Positions 1 to 11,343 of a DNA stretch of 64,000 nt are shown piece by piece; the first letter of the stretch is position 1; each line of letters begins with the position of its first letter. The stretch covers positions 434,001-498,000 of the forward strand of contig JAQOTA010000050.1 in the NCBI GenBank assembly GCA_029532415.1, in the 5' to 3' direction. The stretch comes from Marasmius tenuissimus. Its lineage: Eukaryota; Basidiomycota; Agaricomycetes; Agaricales; Marasmiaceae. The position numbers and the translations under genes are program-made. The notes beneath the pieces are model-generated. The model saw nothing but the letters and a program-made list of their open reading frames with translations, was not told the DNA's origin and searched no databases.

Positions 1-2270
1 CCCCGAGCGGCCACACGGATAACATTGGGAACAATTTCTGACTCATTCCCAGGTGTAACGAGGGTCTGTGAGAGGCGTAACATCTTTGAAGACAACCCTT
101 CAAGAGTCTCGTAGACATCTGCAATCAGTGGCACCTCCTTTTTTGAAAAGATTGCGGTCGGTTTGATGAAGAGCTAGATAAACAAGTATATCAAAGTTAA
201 TTTGTAAAGTGCTGTGAAGTCAACGTACCTTCAAGAGGGAACGAAGTTGTCCGGCCAGACGCCACTGATTGTCGGTCAGTCGATACGAAGTGAGCTTCAG
301 CCCGGTTTGGTTGGTGAGGGAGGTGATTGCGGAACGAAAATAGATGTGGTCATTGAGACAATAATACTCCGAGTTCCAGCGCGTGGGGCATCTCCTTGAG
401 AGAGTCCGTTTGTCGCTGTTATTAGGAGGCATTCCTTGAACGAGTCCATCAAACACAGGACGGATAACTGCGGTTGACTCGTTCACACGTTTGGCAAATC
501 CGGAAACCTAGTTCAAACGGCGAATTACACTGGATTTTAGAAGCAATCTGAAGGGGAAATTGAACACATACCTTTGGAAGTATCCGCTGGGCATCTGTCT
601 TCTCGATCTCCGAGATATACACTCCTTCCGCCTCCATATCCCGTATGGCTCGGTCCTTCATAGTCTTTACTTCGGCCCGATCACTTTGTAAAACTGCAGG
701 TGACACCACCTCAGCCTCAGCTGCGGTATCATCATTGACAATGGTTGCCAAATCATCATCCTCATTATCCCCCTCCTCAACACGGCTTGTATTCGCTACT
801 TGCTTCTTCTTGTATTGTTTTGTGAAGAATGATAGAGCCATCTAGGACGATGTCGCAGGTCAGAAGGTCCAATATTGAACGAGCCATACAAGGAAAATTG
901 GCACTTGCCTTGGCAACTAGATTGATTATATGCAGTAGGCATCGTAGACGTCGTGGCGGACCCGGAAATTGGGGAATCTGGCGATTGAGCTCAACAACGG
1001 CAGTATCACAGCTGCTTGCATTGTCGAGATTGGCGCTGAAAAGCTACTCTGATTGCATGAGCATCGATCAACAACACCAGGTGAAAGATACAGCAAGACT
1101 TACCAATTTATCGAGGGTATAACGCTTCAGGCAGTTGGCGATAACACCACCAACGTACTGGCCTTCATGACGCTTCCGAAGTCTAGAGTGTAATGGTTAG
1201 GAAGAATAAATATATCAAACATGAATTATACTTGCTCAATGAACTCCAATATCATCCGGAATATGCGACCGTAGTGGTACCATTGCACCAGTAGACCTTG
1301 TTCCGAACGGCCTTGCGGGTTAGTCCACCCATCCGTTATAATATGGATAGGTAGGTTACGGCGCTGGAACCTCTGATCAGCCGAATCACTCAATGACATA
1401 CACGAGAATATTTTTGACTCACCATAAGGTACGCTTGAAGGCGAAATGATAACCCGATATAGAGTCTCTTGAGGTCCTCAGAGACTGTGTTAGGGCACGG
1501 AAGCTCAGCTCCTGGCCGTAGGAGCTCTACTTGAAGCCGAAAAAATCGGTCTTTGACAGCGTTCAAGGGACGATGGCTATGGGCAGTCCAGAGAGCAAGG
1601 AGCAGTCGATGAAGGATGGGAGAATACTGTAGCCCGACAAGTTCGTTTTCTGGATCCGTCTGAACTCCTCGATCTTCGTCACATGCCTTGTTGGTCTCGA
1701 GAAAGCGTCGTGTCCCGTTGTTTGTCTTCTGCCGGTCGCGGGTGAGAGGAGCATGGTGTCGATTGTGATATTTACATGTGAATACAAAAGTGATGCGGCG
1801 TTTGGTTGGTTCGCGGGTGACAGTAATGATGTAGTGGTCGTAGGCCTTCGATTTCCATTCCTTTGTAGACGCCGCTACAAAAGTAACCTATTGTTAAGTC
1901 GGCAGTACTTACAAAGTATGAAAATAGCAGAATCACCAATAATCTGCTCATCAGTGAAGTTTCCATTCAGGACATCTTCATCTGACATCTGGTACAGAGC
2001 GGTCCCCCGCTTTCGTTTCTTCCTCACGGGGCCGTCCATCTCAACAGGTGCCGTCGAGTGGATTACAGTAGGATTTGAGGGCGATGGCGGGGGAATGTTC
2101 TGATCATTTTGAAAGTTGTGACCGAGGAGCGTAGCGGGCCATGGAGTCGAAGCCTGAGACAGAGTTGGGGTTGAAGGTAGGGTGCTGTTTGTCCGGGAAA
2201 GCAGCGGTTCAGACAGAGAATGAGAGAGGGGTGTAGTGGGAGGAGAAAAAGCGGGACTATTCTGGGGCAT
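1..2270 (-). CDS. hAT-superfamily transposase with BED-like finger (C-terminus beyond window edge)
   Basis: Cut-and-paste transposase of the Ac/hAT superfamily. By eye the exons are 1913-2270, 1423-1874, 1236-1372, 1104-1182, 909-1043, 572-841, 229-507 and 1-173. The Ser/Thr/Pro-rich N-terminus holds a basic KKRKR motif. A BED-like finger follows (FTCKYHN, then a distal Cys). Next come the hAT core motifs: IITDGW with the first catalytic Asp, LDNAS with the second, RCLLHIINLV, and CPTRWNS. The C-terminal catalytic Glu and dimerisation region lie off the left edge. Introns 1183-1235 and 842-908 need GC donors (GCAAGT) to keep frame. The phase across the first junction (1875-1912) could not be reconciled with consensus sites, so either the first exon is misplaced or this copy is damaged. 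Start chosen at the Met beginning MPQNSP; an in-frame Met also lies at 2306. No terminal inverted repeat was identified. Confidence 0.82.
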
Positions 2271-2306
2271 TAGGGAGGAGATGGTACAGACAAAATCATT
2301 GTACAC

Positions 2307-3692
2307 CGTTAAATGCCCTCAAGGTCAAACCAACCCTTCAGGATGAGCTCTTTGAACTTTCCCTTTGCAACCTGCTCCGGGTGTGGAGGCTTGTGCTAGT
2401 TACTGGAGCTTGGAGCTCTGCTAGCACGGATTGAGCCTGCAAGGGCATCGCCGGGCTGCAGAGGGCCCCATCGGTTATCGATCATTGGTCGGGGTCATTA
2501 TTTATATCAGGGTGAACACAACAAAATGCAGTCGAGTATTTGTGTAGAATACATGAATATGGGTCAACGAAGGGATTGAGTGACGGTATATGGAAGGTAG
2601 ACTTGGTTGGTTTATAATCGAGAAGCGGCAGGAAGTCGGTGACGGTGGTGGCAGTTGATCGAGAAACTCTCAAACCCGGAAGGCGGTGTTGGTCCCTGAC
2701 AACCATGGTCAACCATGGAGAGCTGCCAACCCGTGAGAAAATCAACCATCCTATCCCACCCCACCCAGGGACGAAACGGCGGTGGGATTTACCACGGAAC
2801 AGCCAACCAGTGAGGTCCCTATCACTCGTATATATATGTCGTCGTCCACGGTCTACATTTCCTCGTGTCCTTTTTCTTCTCCCATCTCACATCTGCTCGA
2901 TAGCCTCTATCGAGGTTTTCTTTTGCACCCACCCTTCCTCTTTCCCACTTTTCTATGTTTTCTCTGATAGATACAGTCTTGTACACTACGTAGTACCGCG
3001 CCTGTGCCGGCTTGAGCTTTGGCCCCACTTCGGGTCCAGCGTGAGAGAGCTAAGGCGCCCAAACATTGCTTGTTGGTCTCCAGACCCTACTCGCACCTGA
3101 GACCTCTCACACCTACAGCGAGACAGCATAGACCCACCAAGTCAGGAAACGCCCTCTACACAATCATCAGCAAACCCAGGACGGTCTGCTCAGTGTCTGA
3201 CCGTGGTGACCCGATAGCAATAGACTTACTGACCCTGATATGTCGTTGATCAGTCGTAGTTAGTATTGTAGCCTGTGATAATACACTCATAACATACCGG
3301 CAGTCTGAAGGTCGAGTGAGAAGGCATTGGAAGCCTGAGGAATCCTGATAAGATAATGATCAGCGGCGTGTAAGATCAAATAAGATTAGAATAGTCTTTT
3401 CGGAAAACGATCAGACGTTGGTCAGAGCGCCCAAGGATGACCGGGTCCGGACAGAAAGCCTCAGACAGCCTACGTCTGTACAGAGGCTGCTCAGTGTCTG
3501 GAAAGAGAGCTCGAGACTGACTATCTACCATGAGACACGTACCAGACTATGCTCAGAGACGGCCAGGCTGCTCGCAAAGTGCCATTGTGCGCAAGTCTCG
3601 GGTGCAAGCCAGTCTTGGGCACAAGTCACTCTATACGGGAGGGGCTAGCAATTGACAACGAACACAGTATTATTTCTAACGAGTACATGTCG
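2307..3692. other. Gene-free stretch between two transposase genes
   Basis: No convincing coding exon on either strand. Short open frames here lack recognisable motifs or codon structure. From about 3110 to 3600 there are loose repeats of a GTCTG/CAGAC-containing motif resembling those at 13185-13500 in the opposite sense. The right terminal repeat of the hAT element would be expected in this interval but I could not identify it. Confidence 0.4.
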
Positions 3693-6600
3693 CTACTTGT
3701 TATCACTACCACTATCCTCACCATCTGAGTCGCGGTCCTTGTCACAGTCATCATCGCTGTCTTCGTCCCATCCTGCCATCACTCGAATGAACATTTCCTC
3801 AAGAGTTTCCTCCTCTCCATCGTTGTCTTCTTCATCCTCGTCCATATTGTCCTCAACCATTTCTTCAGCTCTCACGACATCCCCGTTCTCATCATATTCC
3901 GGTAATGGAATGTCATTTTCTGTGGCCTCCTCTTCGAGACGTCGGAGAAATTCGTGGAACTCGACATGTCCGATACCACCACCTCGGTATCTCATGAACA
4001 TGTCGGTGTCGGGAAAGCTATAAAACATCCTTTTGTCAGAACTGCCTATGTAGATGAACTTGGAGAACTCACATATTAACATAGTAATATCGCCAGTCCT
4101 CATCCTTTATGGTGTACGCATTCTCGTGATATTCTTCATACACGCGAACGATGGAATTGGAAGGTAGTAGATCCGGGGTGGTATTCTGCTTGAAGGCAGG
4201 TATCATATGAGAAGCCTGGATGACTTGCTGGGTCAACAAAACCAAACACTTTGGGGTCCTCTGCATTCAAGAAGTGCACACACGGGAGTCGCTTTGCTTT
4301 CCAGCCCCATTGGTGACTTTCATTGAACTGGAGCCAACGCACAAAAAGGAATTCCATCCGCCGTGTTCTCCTATAAGTAGGATCTTCTCCCAGATATAGG
4401 ACATTCGCGTGGTAGATCCTGATGACTCTGGCGTATAGATAAGGGTGGGGATCGCTAAGGTCACCAGTGAGCATCATGATGTGAGGACGCCGACGGAACC
4501 CAATCAATTCTTTCTTGCGACGACAGTCATACGAGGTATAGTGGAGTCGGAACCTCTGGTGCCTGTAGAATCGTCCGCCGACGAATGACAGCTGGTACAG
4601 CTTGTTATCGAAGACTAGGTCTGGGTCCATGTTGCATATGCGAGCGATGAGATGTCGTTGAAGCTTGGACTTGAAGCCCTGATATTGAATAGTAAGTACA
4701 AGGTATAGCTCAAGAGGGAACAATCTACTTTGAGTGGTGCATCGTAAGGATTTTTGGGGTTCAGCACCAGATGAAATTCCATTGGATTGTTCTGGTTCTG
4801 TGGTAGTTGATGGTGCAGAGAGGGGTCCGGCGGAGGGATCGGTTTGAGCTTAGCTCTGCGCAATACCGCTCTGGATGTCTTGTGCTCCACTGTAATTAGC
4901 GCGGCGATCTGGCCCTCGGGTTTGTTCTTGTTGGTAACTTGGTACTTGTCTTTGACCTGTTTATGCTCTCTCTTGCCCTGAGACAAGAGGTCAGTACTTA
5001 TTCTATAAATCAAACAATGTTTTAATGTACTGCCTGGGTGCTGGTGCCATTAGTGGTACCATACTTCACGATTGCGTCCGCTTTATGCCCAAGCGCATGT
5101 GTCTTGTAGTTGACAAGACTGAAGGTCTTCCTATGGGCCTCATGATCTCCCTTGGGATCCCTCTTCAAGTGTGATTGAAGGCTGGTGGAGGTAGATCAGA
5201 GGGTGTGCAGACAAGAACAAGTAAGAGTACTCACCATGCGTCAAGATATTCGATATGACACTTTTTCTTTGTTGCAAGAATCCGAACGTTGTGCTTCAAA
5301 AGGTCGGAGATCCTTCCCATGAGGTCGTGGAAGCTATCTGGAACAAACATATCATAGTGATTGAGCCCGTGAGGTTGCAAAACTTCTGAGAAAGCGCCCT
5401 GGGGAAGGCTTTAGACTGCATCTGTGGTACGCAAAGAAGTTTCTTACCTGGATGGGCAGGATTGAAGTACTTTCGAGATGTACCTGGACATAGTTCTCAT
5501 TGTTGACTGAATAGCCAGTACTGAAAATGGCAGCACGGGCTTGCTCGATATTGCTCCTGACTTTGTCGTTATCCACTTGCAGACTTGTCGAATGTTGTTT
5601 CATGTTCATTTTTGTCCCGAGTAGATGCACCTTGTCCTTTGTTGTCAAGCACAAGGGGCAAGGGTGAGCAGATAGATACTTGATGCAAGCCAGAAGCACT
5701 CTATATGTATCATGAATGGAAAGCAAAACAACAAAGAAGAAAAGACTTACGTTTTGACATAATCTGCGGTGTAGAACAAGAAACAATAGAAAAGGAGTTG
5801 GTGTATGCTGTCCACACACTGCTGAAGATTGCCATTGGTATATGCCTTGACAAATGTCTTGTCCAATATCAATAGGTGCCACACTGCATGGAAAAGTTAG
5901 ACCTTGCAAAATTGGAGCTCAGTGTCCGTCGCCATCTGGTCAAAATGCCAATGGTAGTGTTCTTGAGTGGTTTTAGGAAGCTGTGCCATATCTGTTAGTC
6001 TGCTAGATTACCAGAACATGAGTCGGACTTACAGTAGGAAAGTAGATAACATGGTTCATTGCCAGAGACGACGGCTTGAGGCATGAGTATTTTGACCAGT
6101 TTCCGAATGTGAGATATGCAGGCCATAAGTTTGCTTCGCCAAAATTCACAAGTTGGGTGGAATCGGAGTAGAGAATGATTCCAATTATGCCAACCTCGGG
6201 ACTTCCTTCAGGACAAGGGTGGACTTTCTTCATGATCTCGGTCTTGATACCAAGCATCATATCTGAGGTATACGACTCGCTGTAGACACGTTGAATAAGT
6301 TTCGAGGGCTCCTTCAGATGCTGCCAAAACAGTTTGTATGGCTTGAGGTGAAAGTCAGCTGTGTAAGGATTGGTCATCTCTGTTTTGATGACATTATACA
6401 GCTTTCGATACCAAATGTTGTCGACACGAATCGTGGGCGCATCTCCTTCATCCACGCGATTCCTCGCTTGAGGCATCTTGACCTCCACCTCAGTCTTGAT
6501 CCAGCTGTTGTGGTGTTCGAAAGGAGACTTGGGAGTGGGCTTGGTGGAAGCTAAGACCTTATGGTTGTATATCCGGTCTGTTTCGCATTGTGCACTGAAG

Positions 6601-7434
6601 CTGCGAAGGTGGCGAACGTCAAAGTCCAGCTGTAAGATGACGTTCTGCACAAGCTGGTCCAGAGCTCCTTTGGACTTGGAATGGCCGTCAGCGTGATGCC
6701 AACTCATAAGGTTTCCAACCGTAGGGTTGGGGTGGGGATGCCAAGCTGGCCATTTGTCTGCCACAGTTGTGGCGCCTGCCTGTTGGTCTGAAGGAACCCT
6801 GCCAAAAACGCGATCTGGTGAGCGGGCGGGACTCTCTTCAGGATTTACAGTGAGAGCTACGTTGTTCAGAGGTTGATAGTATCAATGAATTCTGAATAAA
6901 CCTGTGTTATTGGGCAGGGAGATGAACGCAGGTGGAGATGGAGAATGAGATGGAGAATGAGATGGAGAGGGTACAGGTGGAGGAGAAGGTGAAGGTGGAG
7001 GAGAAGGAGAGCACCTACGCTGCAGGGGCTTGTCTCCCAACATCACGAAATCATCGAATCAACTAGGTAGCTTTGTCTGACGAAGAGGCCATCCAGACTG
7101 AGACTTTAACAATGAAAAAATCAGCATTCTGAACGTAAAAAGAATTCGAAACAGGCTACTCACCAGAGGAATATCATCACCTCCTCGACTTTCCTGAACT
7201 TCAGGTGTGCCGAGGTCCAATTGGACTATAGCATTTGTGCTAGGACCATGTCCTTCCAATAGTACGGGTACATCAAGGTCCAACGAGTCTTCAGGACCAG
7301 GTACTTCTGAAGTTACGGGCAGATCGAGAGATAATGATTTTCCTTGTTCCTGTGTCCCGATTGGAGGAGGCTCGGGGCCATTGGGCAGAATATGACACTT
7401 TTTCTTCCCGATAGCAACAGCTCGCTTCGACGCC
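3693..7434 (-). CDS. Plavaka-type (CACTA-like) transposase
   Basis: Multi-exon gene matching the Plavaka transposases that are abundant in basidiomycetes. Reading from the N-terminus: a Pro/Ser-rich linker (near 6900-7010); a core with WYRKLYNVIK, RVYSESYTSD, LYSDSTQLVNFG and LWPAYLTFGN; a CPLC zinc-binding pair in LSAHPCPLCL (near 5660); KYGTTNGTSTQ and KREHKQVKD (near 4980-5060); then a conserved C-terminal module with FRLHYTSYD, DPHPYLYARV, MEFLFVRW, KVFGFVDPA, DWRYYYVN and DTDMFMRYRGGGIGH. The last intron is 4018-4072. The protein ends in a very acidic tail and a TAG stop at 3693. The N-terminal exons (about 7030-7434) are uncertain and no start codon is certain. I saw no internal stop in the conserved exons. 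Terminal repeats were not found. Confidence 0.78.
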
Positions 7435-8544
7435 TGTTGTCATGAGTCAAGACAACATGACGTCCTAGATACTGAATTTCCACACATCCAAGGCTCAGAA
7501 GTCTTGCCGACAAGATGCCTGCTGGAGCTACGGAAATTGGACAGGTAGCCAGCAAAAAATATTAAAATCTGCCACAGTATCCCCAATTGATTCCCATCCC
7601 GAGGATCTATTAATTTTTCCCAAGGTCCCCACTACCACACAGCCTCTTTCCGCAGTAGCACTTGTATTTCTTCTCTTTCAAGCTTTAGAACATCAGTATA
7701 ACTAATTCATACGTCTCTCTTATTCCCCTTGACTGCGGAAAACCTATTCAGTTCTGCTCCCGAGAATCTATAGATTAGACCGGACCGTAGGTACGAGACA
7801 TCTGTGTATTACATAGTGAAAATGTATAAAAGGACTGAGGATTTCACCAGAAATCCTCAGTCTAGATATTTTGAGCCCTCCTCGTTGCTTTTGCCCCCTT
7901 CCCTTGTGCTGTTTTGCCCCTCTAGTTCTATTCTCTATTTTCCCGTGTTCTTTGATAGCCTTAGCTGTCTTTGATTGCTCCCTCAACCCTCCATTTGCTT
8001 TACGGTACTTTTTGTGCAGGCTTTAGTATCCTCTCTCCCATTTTCACACATCTCCGAGTCCCTCGCATTCTCATAGATACATATTGACTCTATATATCAT
8101 AATAGAGTTTCTACGTGTGTTCTACTATTTTGTGTGATTCTAAGAGCTATTCTAAGAGTCCCGTATCAATTTCCAAGTCCTAATTCTCTGTATTCCGTGT
8201 TTGGTACTTACTAGAATTATCTACAAGTATCAACAGTTCTTTGAACAGACATTTTGCTTACTCAATCCTCTCTGTTGTTGTGTTGTGTTTCAAGTTCACG
8301 ATTGCCGTATAAGTCTTGAAATCTTGCTAGTCAAGTGCATTGGTTTTTGTTGTCAGCTTTGTCACACCTGTACACCCTGCAATTTTGCTGGACAACGCCA
8401 TGTGTGATTACCGACTCTGGTCTACAGCTTCTTGCAGTGAGGGCAAGGTGTCTTTGTCACAAATGGTGCATAGCTCCCGGGATTCGTCATTCGAACCAGA
8501 CGTCGTTCACGATGTGCCCGTTTCGAGTAGAATCCAACCTATAC
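7435..8544. other. Non-coding stretch, possibly an old LTR
   Basis: No supported gene. AT-rich with scattered short open frames. The only structured element is a TATA box followed immediately by a perfect hairpin (7825-7862, listed separately). The LTRs of both copia elements here have a similar TATA-then-hairpin layout, so this may be an old LTR. I could not find matching ends or a target duplication. Confidence 0.35.
7825..7862 (+). promoter_or_regulatory. TATA box followed by a perfect 13-bp hairpin
   Basis: TATAAAA at 7825-7831 is followed by arms GACTGAGGATTTC (7833-7845) and GAAATCCTCAGTC (7850-7862) around a 4-base loop ACCA. The arms are exactly complementary. The layout is similar to the start of the R region in LTR retrotransposons. 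It could equally be an unrelated hairpin. Confidence 0.45.
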
Positions 8545-9155
8545 AAAAACGAATCGTCAGCAACGATGCTGCGGCTTTTGTTTTGGAGACAATTAAAACA
8601 AATTCAAAACGGGCTTTGTGCCCTCTCAGATAGCATTTTCAATGATCAAAATTCTCAATTATTGAGACTACATAGTCTATATATAATTTAAAACCAAAGA
8701 CTTACCGTGTTGAAGACACTCAACCACAATGGTGGTGGTTGAGTGTCAAGAGAGGCAGACCGGGTCCCTGTGCCAAGCGGCACTGGTTCAATCCGGCATC
8801 CGGCAAAAAATCCTGCCCAAGCGCCCTGGGCGCTTGACCTAGGGCTAGGGTCAGGCAAACACCCAAGGCGCTTGCGCAGGATTCTTTGTTTGGCTGCTCA
8901 AACAAGAGACTCGCACATGTGTTTGGGCGCCTCATGCCCGGCTTGACTCAGGACCACCACCATCGTGGTTGAGTCACTTCAACACTGTAAGTATTTCCTC
9001 TTCTAATTATAATAGCATGAGAAATAACATAGATAGATACTCAAATCGAAAGTTTTAAACGTCGTACGGTCGTCTAAGAGGGCAAAAAGCCCGTTTAATT
9101 TTCTTTTCATGCTCTCTGAAATGAAAACTGCAGCAACGACACTGACAGTTTGTTT
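8545..9155. repeat. Large imperfect palindrome with subterminal hairpins
   Basis: Two divergent arms (about 8545-8750 and 8945-9155) are inverted copies around a centre near 8850. Matching blocks include AACGGGCTTT at about 8608 against AAGCCCGTTT near 9090, and GTGTTGAAG at 8707-8715 against CTTCAACAC at 8977-8985. The left inner end is itself a perfect 13-bp hairpin (GACACTCAACCAC against GTGGTTGAGTGTC, 8717-8749). The right one is a weaker version. Translating the two arms outward gives similar peptides, so the arms may derive from a duplicated gene fragment. It may be a fold-back element, or a MITE bounded by the inner repeats (8707-8985). No clear target duplication was seen. Confidence 0.6.
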
Positions 9156-9338
9156 TTCTACCCCAGGCCAGGTGTCACCTGCTCGGTTCAGAGCTCTGCA
9201 AGCATTTCTACACCAAATTACCAATATGGTGAGTTCACAAATACTGTAAATCAGCTATTACTTACCCTCTACTACAGCCAAAACTACCGTGCAAATACAA
9301 GGAAGGATCCTCGAGACTAGCACTGTATCACAGAGACG

Positions 9339-10708
9339 ATGAAGACTGGGAAGTTGAGAATGAAGCAGCAGTCGAGCGTGAACGAGAGTGAAGAACAAAA
9401 GAGAGAATTCCAATCAGACATTATCAACGAGATTCGAGTGTCTGATCACTTCCGAAGGATCAACTGGGATGCTGCCAGAGTCATCGCCGACATGGTCACT
9501 GCCAGTTTGCTTGCTGGAGGTTCATGCAGCTCTCCTCAAACCCATGAACCTATGCCCGAACCAGCTACCAATTCAGCTACGAATACAACTACTGAACCCA
9601 CTACCGAATCAACTCCACATGCAAACAAACCCGTTGAAGAAGTCATGGGTCCTGAAGAGACCAGGACTCATCCAATGTACACTGGTTGCTGAGATCCCTG
9701 GGTCGGGACCACCGTTTTGGTTATTGGCTCCCAACGCAAAGGTCTCACAGGCACCCTCTGAAGCGTACATATTGACTGGTCTTTGCTGGACACAGTCATC
9801 AATATGTCGCCGGAGGCCGACTACAGCAACATCAAGTCTGGCTTGCTGCTCAATATTGAGCTGGATGTCGTTCTAGCAGGTCAAGCAGCCCCAATCGAGA
9901 GAATTGACTACCGTGATGTAGTTGAACTCAAAACCTTCCAGCATTCAAACGTCTGGAGGCTGATGGACCATACCCACCAAGTCTGGTATCTTTGCCCTGA
10001 TCTCCCTCACCCAGCTGTTGATCCAGCCTCTTTTCTCTCGAGGTTCAATAGACTTCCAGTTGACATTCCCCGTACTCCGCGACCTTGCACTCCTACACCA
10101 CCTCCTCGTTCGACCCCTGGAACCCTTTGGGCAAGCTAGCCCCAACAGAACGTGACCATTGGATTTTACATCCAAAGCTTGTCGGTCTGCGAATCAAGGT
10201 GTCAATCACTGGCAGTCCTCATGCGTCGGGAGAAAAACCTGTCCATGTCAAGCCTGTATCAAAAGTTTGGGGTGTTGTCGTCAAATACAGTTCAGGGCAA
10301 GGATTGACTGCAGTCACGCACACCATTTTGCACACATTCATTGGTCATTCGAAAGATCCCATCAAACCCAGCACCGAAAACTCCCTGATGGTCATCACAT
10401 CCGGCAGCATTGAGCACATTGGGAAACTTGTCTGTAGGATTCATACTTTCTACTTCAACAAAAAGAAGGAAGAGAATCACTGGATCGTTGCGGGGGTTGT
10501 CGAGAGAAGCGCAGGAGGGGAGAAACTCACCGACGAGCTGCTGGATCTCCATCCCAGCATGCATGTCGTGAGGGTGAAGGAATCAGCAGAGCAACAAGCA
10601 GCAGGAAACAAGTACATGGACCAGCTGAGGAAAGAAGCACACAAAGACTGGTCCCATTGTGTAGAGGTTCGTTGTGTAGAGGTTCAGCCTTTTGCTACAG
10701 AGACTTGA
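9339..10708 (+). pseudogene. Broken KOW-repeat (Spt5-like) protein gene
   Basis: Resembles the Spt5-like KOW-motif proteins found in many copies in agaricomycete genomes. One reading frame from 9339 carries GTTVLVIGSQRKGLTGTL, a KOW-like turn, then YRDVVELKTF near 9920. A second frame from about 10085 carries LHPKLVGLRIKVSITG, another KOW-like segment, and runs to a TGA at 10706. The first frame is broken by in-frame TGA at 9690-9692 and 9759-9761. The two halves are in different frames, so a frameshift lies near 10085-10130, unless an unseen intron explains it. The second TGA falls just after the KOW turn at a place that could have been CGA. The start is arbitrary and upstream exons are likely. 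Family call from memory, moderate certainty. Confidence 0.5.
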
Positions 10709-11343
10709 TCTTACATTGCACCGTTTTCTTGACATAGCTACAAGTTCTACATAGCGGTATCTACAGGAAATTCATTGTTGTGACCCTCTTGCATGACATG
10801 TGTGACAGGAGTGATGTACACACCCCAGCCAAATACGGGATGACGTGACAGGACGCGTTTTGAAACTCAGCCAGCCAGCCCTACAAGGACCTCCTCCCCT
10901 TCCTCCCTTCCTTCCCCAACGCCTCTTGCTCCCGTACCACCACCATCCCAATAAATTCTCATTGTGACAGAGCCTCTTGGTACAAGACTAGGCCCTCCCG
11001 CCCTCAGCCTTAGCCCTCCCGTTGTCAAAACAGTGCTGGAACTGGTCCTCTGCCGCCGTCACCACCACGGTCCTCTTCTCCTCCTCGACCTCCAACCCCA
11101 GATGCCGTCAAACAGAAATGCAAGGAGTGCGAGGAACCACTGAAGGATGCCCAGAAGATGAAGAAGCCCAAGCTCATGTACATTTTTTTTTTTACTCGTG
11201 CCTATATGTACTTGCTTCGTCGTTCACTGACCTCCATAACCTACAGCAAAGTCAATCAGCCAATAAAGAGGAAGAGGATCATGCTCATGAAGGAAGGCTG
11301 CAAGTAGTACAAGTGATGCATTGACACTTACCTCCCTCTCTAC
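10709..11343. other. Intergenic, with a possible upstream exon
   Basis: Mostly Pro/Ser-coding or pyrimidine-rich sequence. A stretch near 11030-11170 can encode a Pro-rich peptide followed by a CKEC pair and lysines, and ends at a plausible GT donor before an oligo-T tract. It may be the first exon of the DUF6698 gene downstream but the join is not provable by eye. Confidence 0.3.

Noticed and set aside
3019..3648. Open frames on the plus strand
   Set aside because: No motif, no splice consistency, composition like the surrounding repeats.
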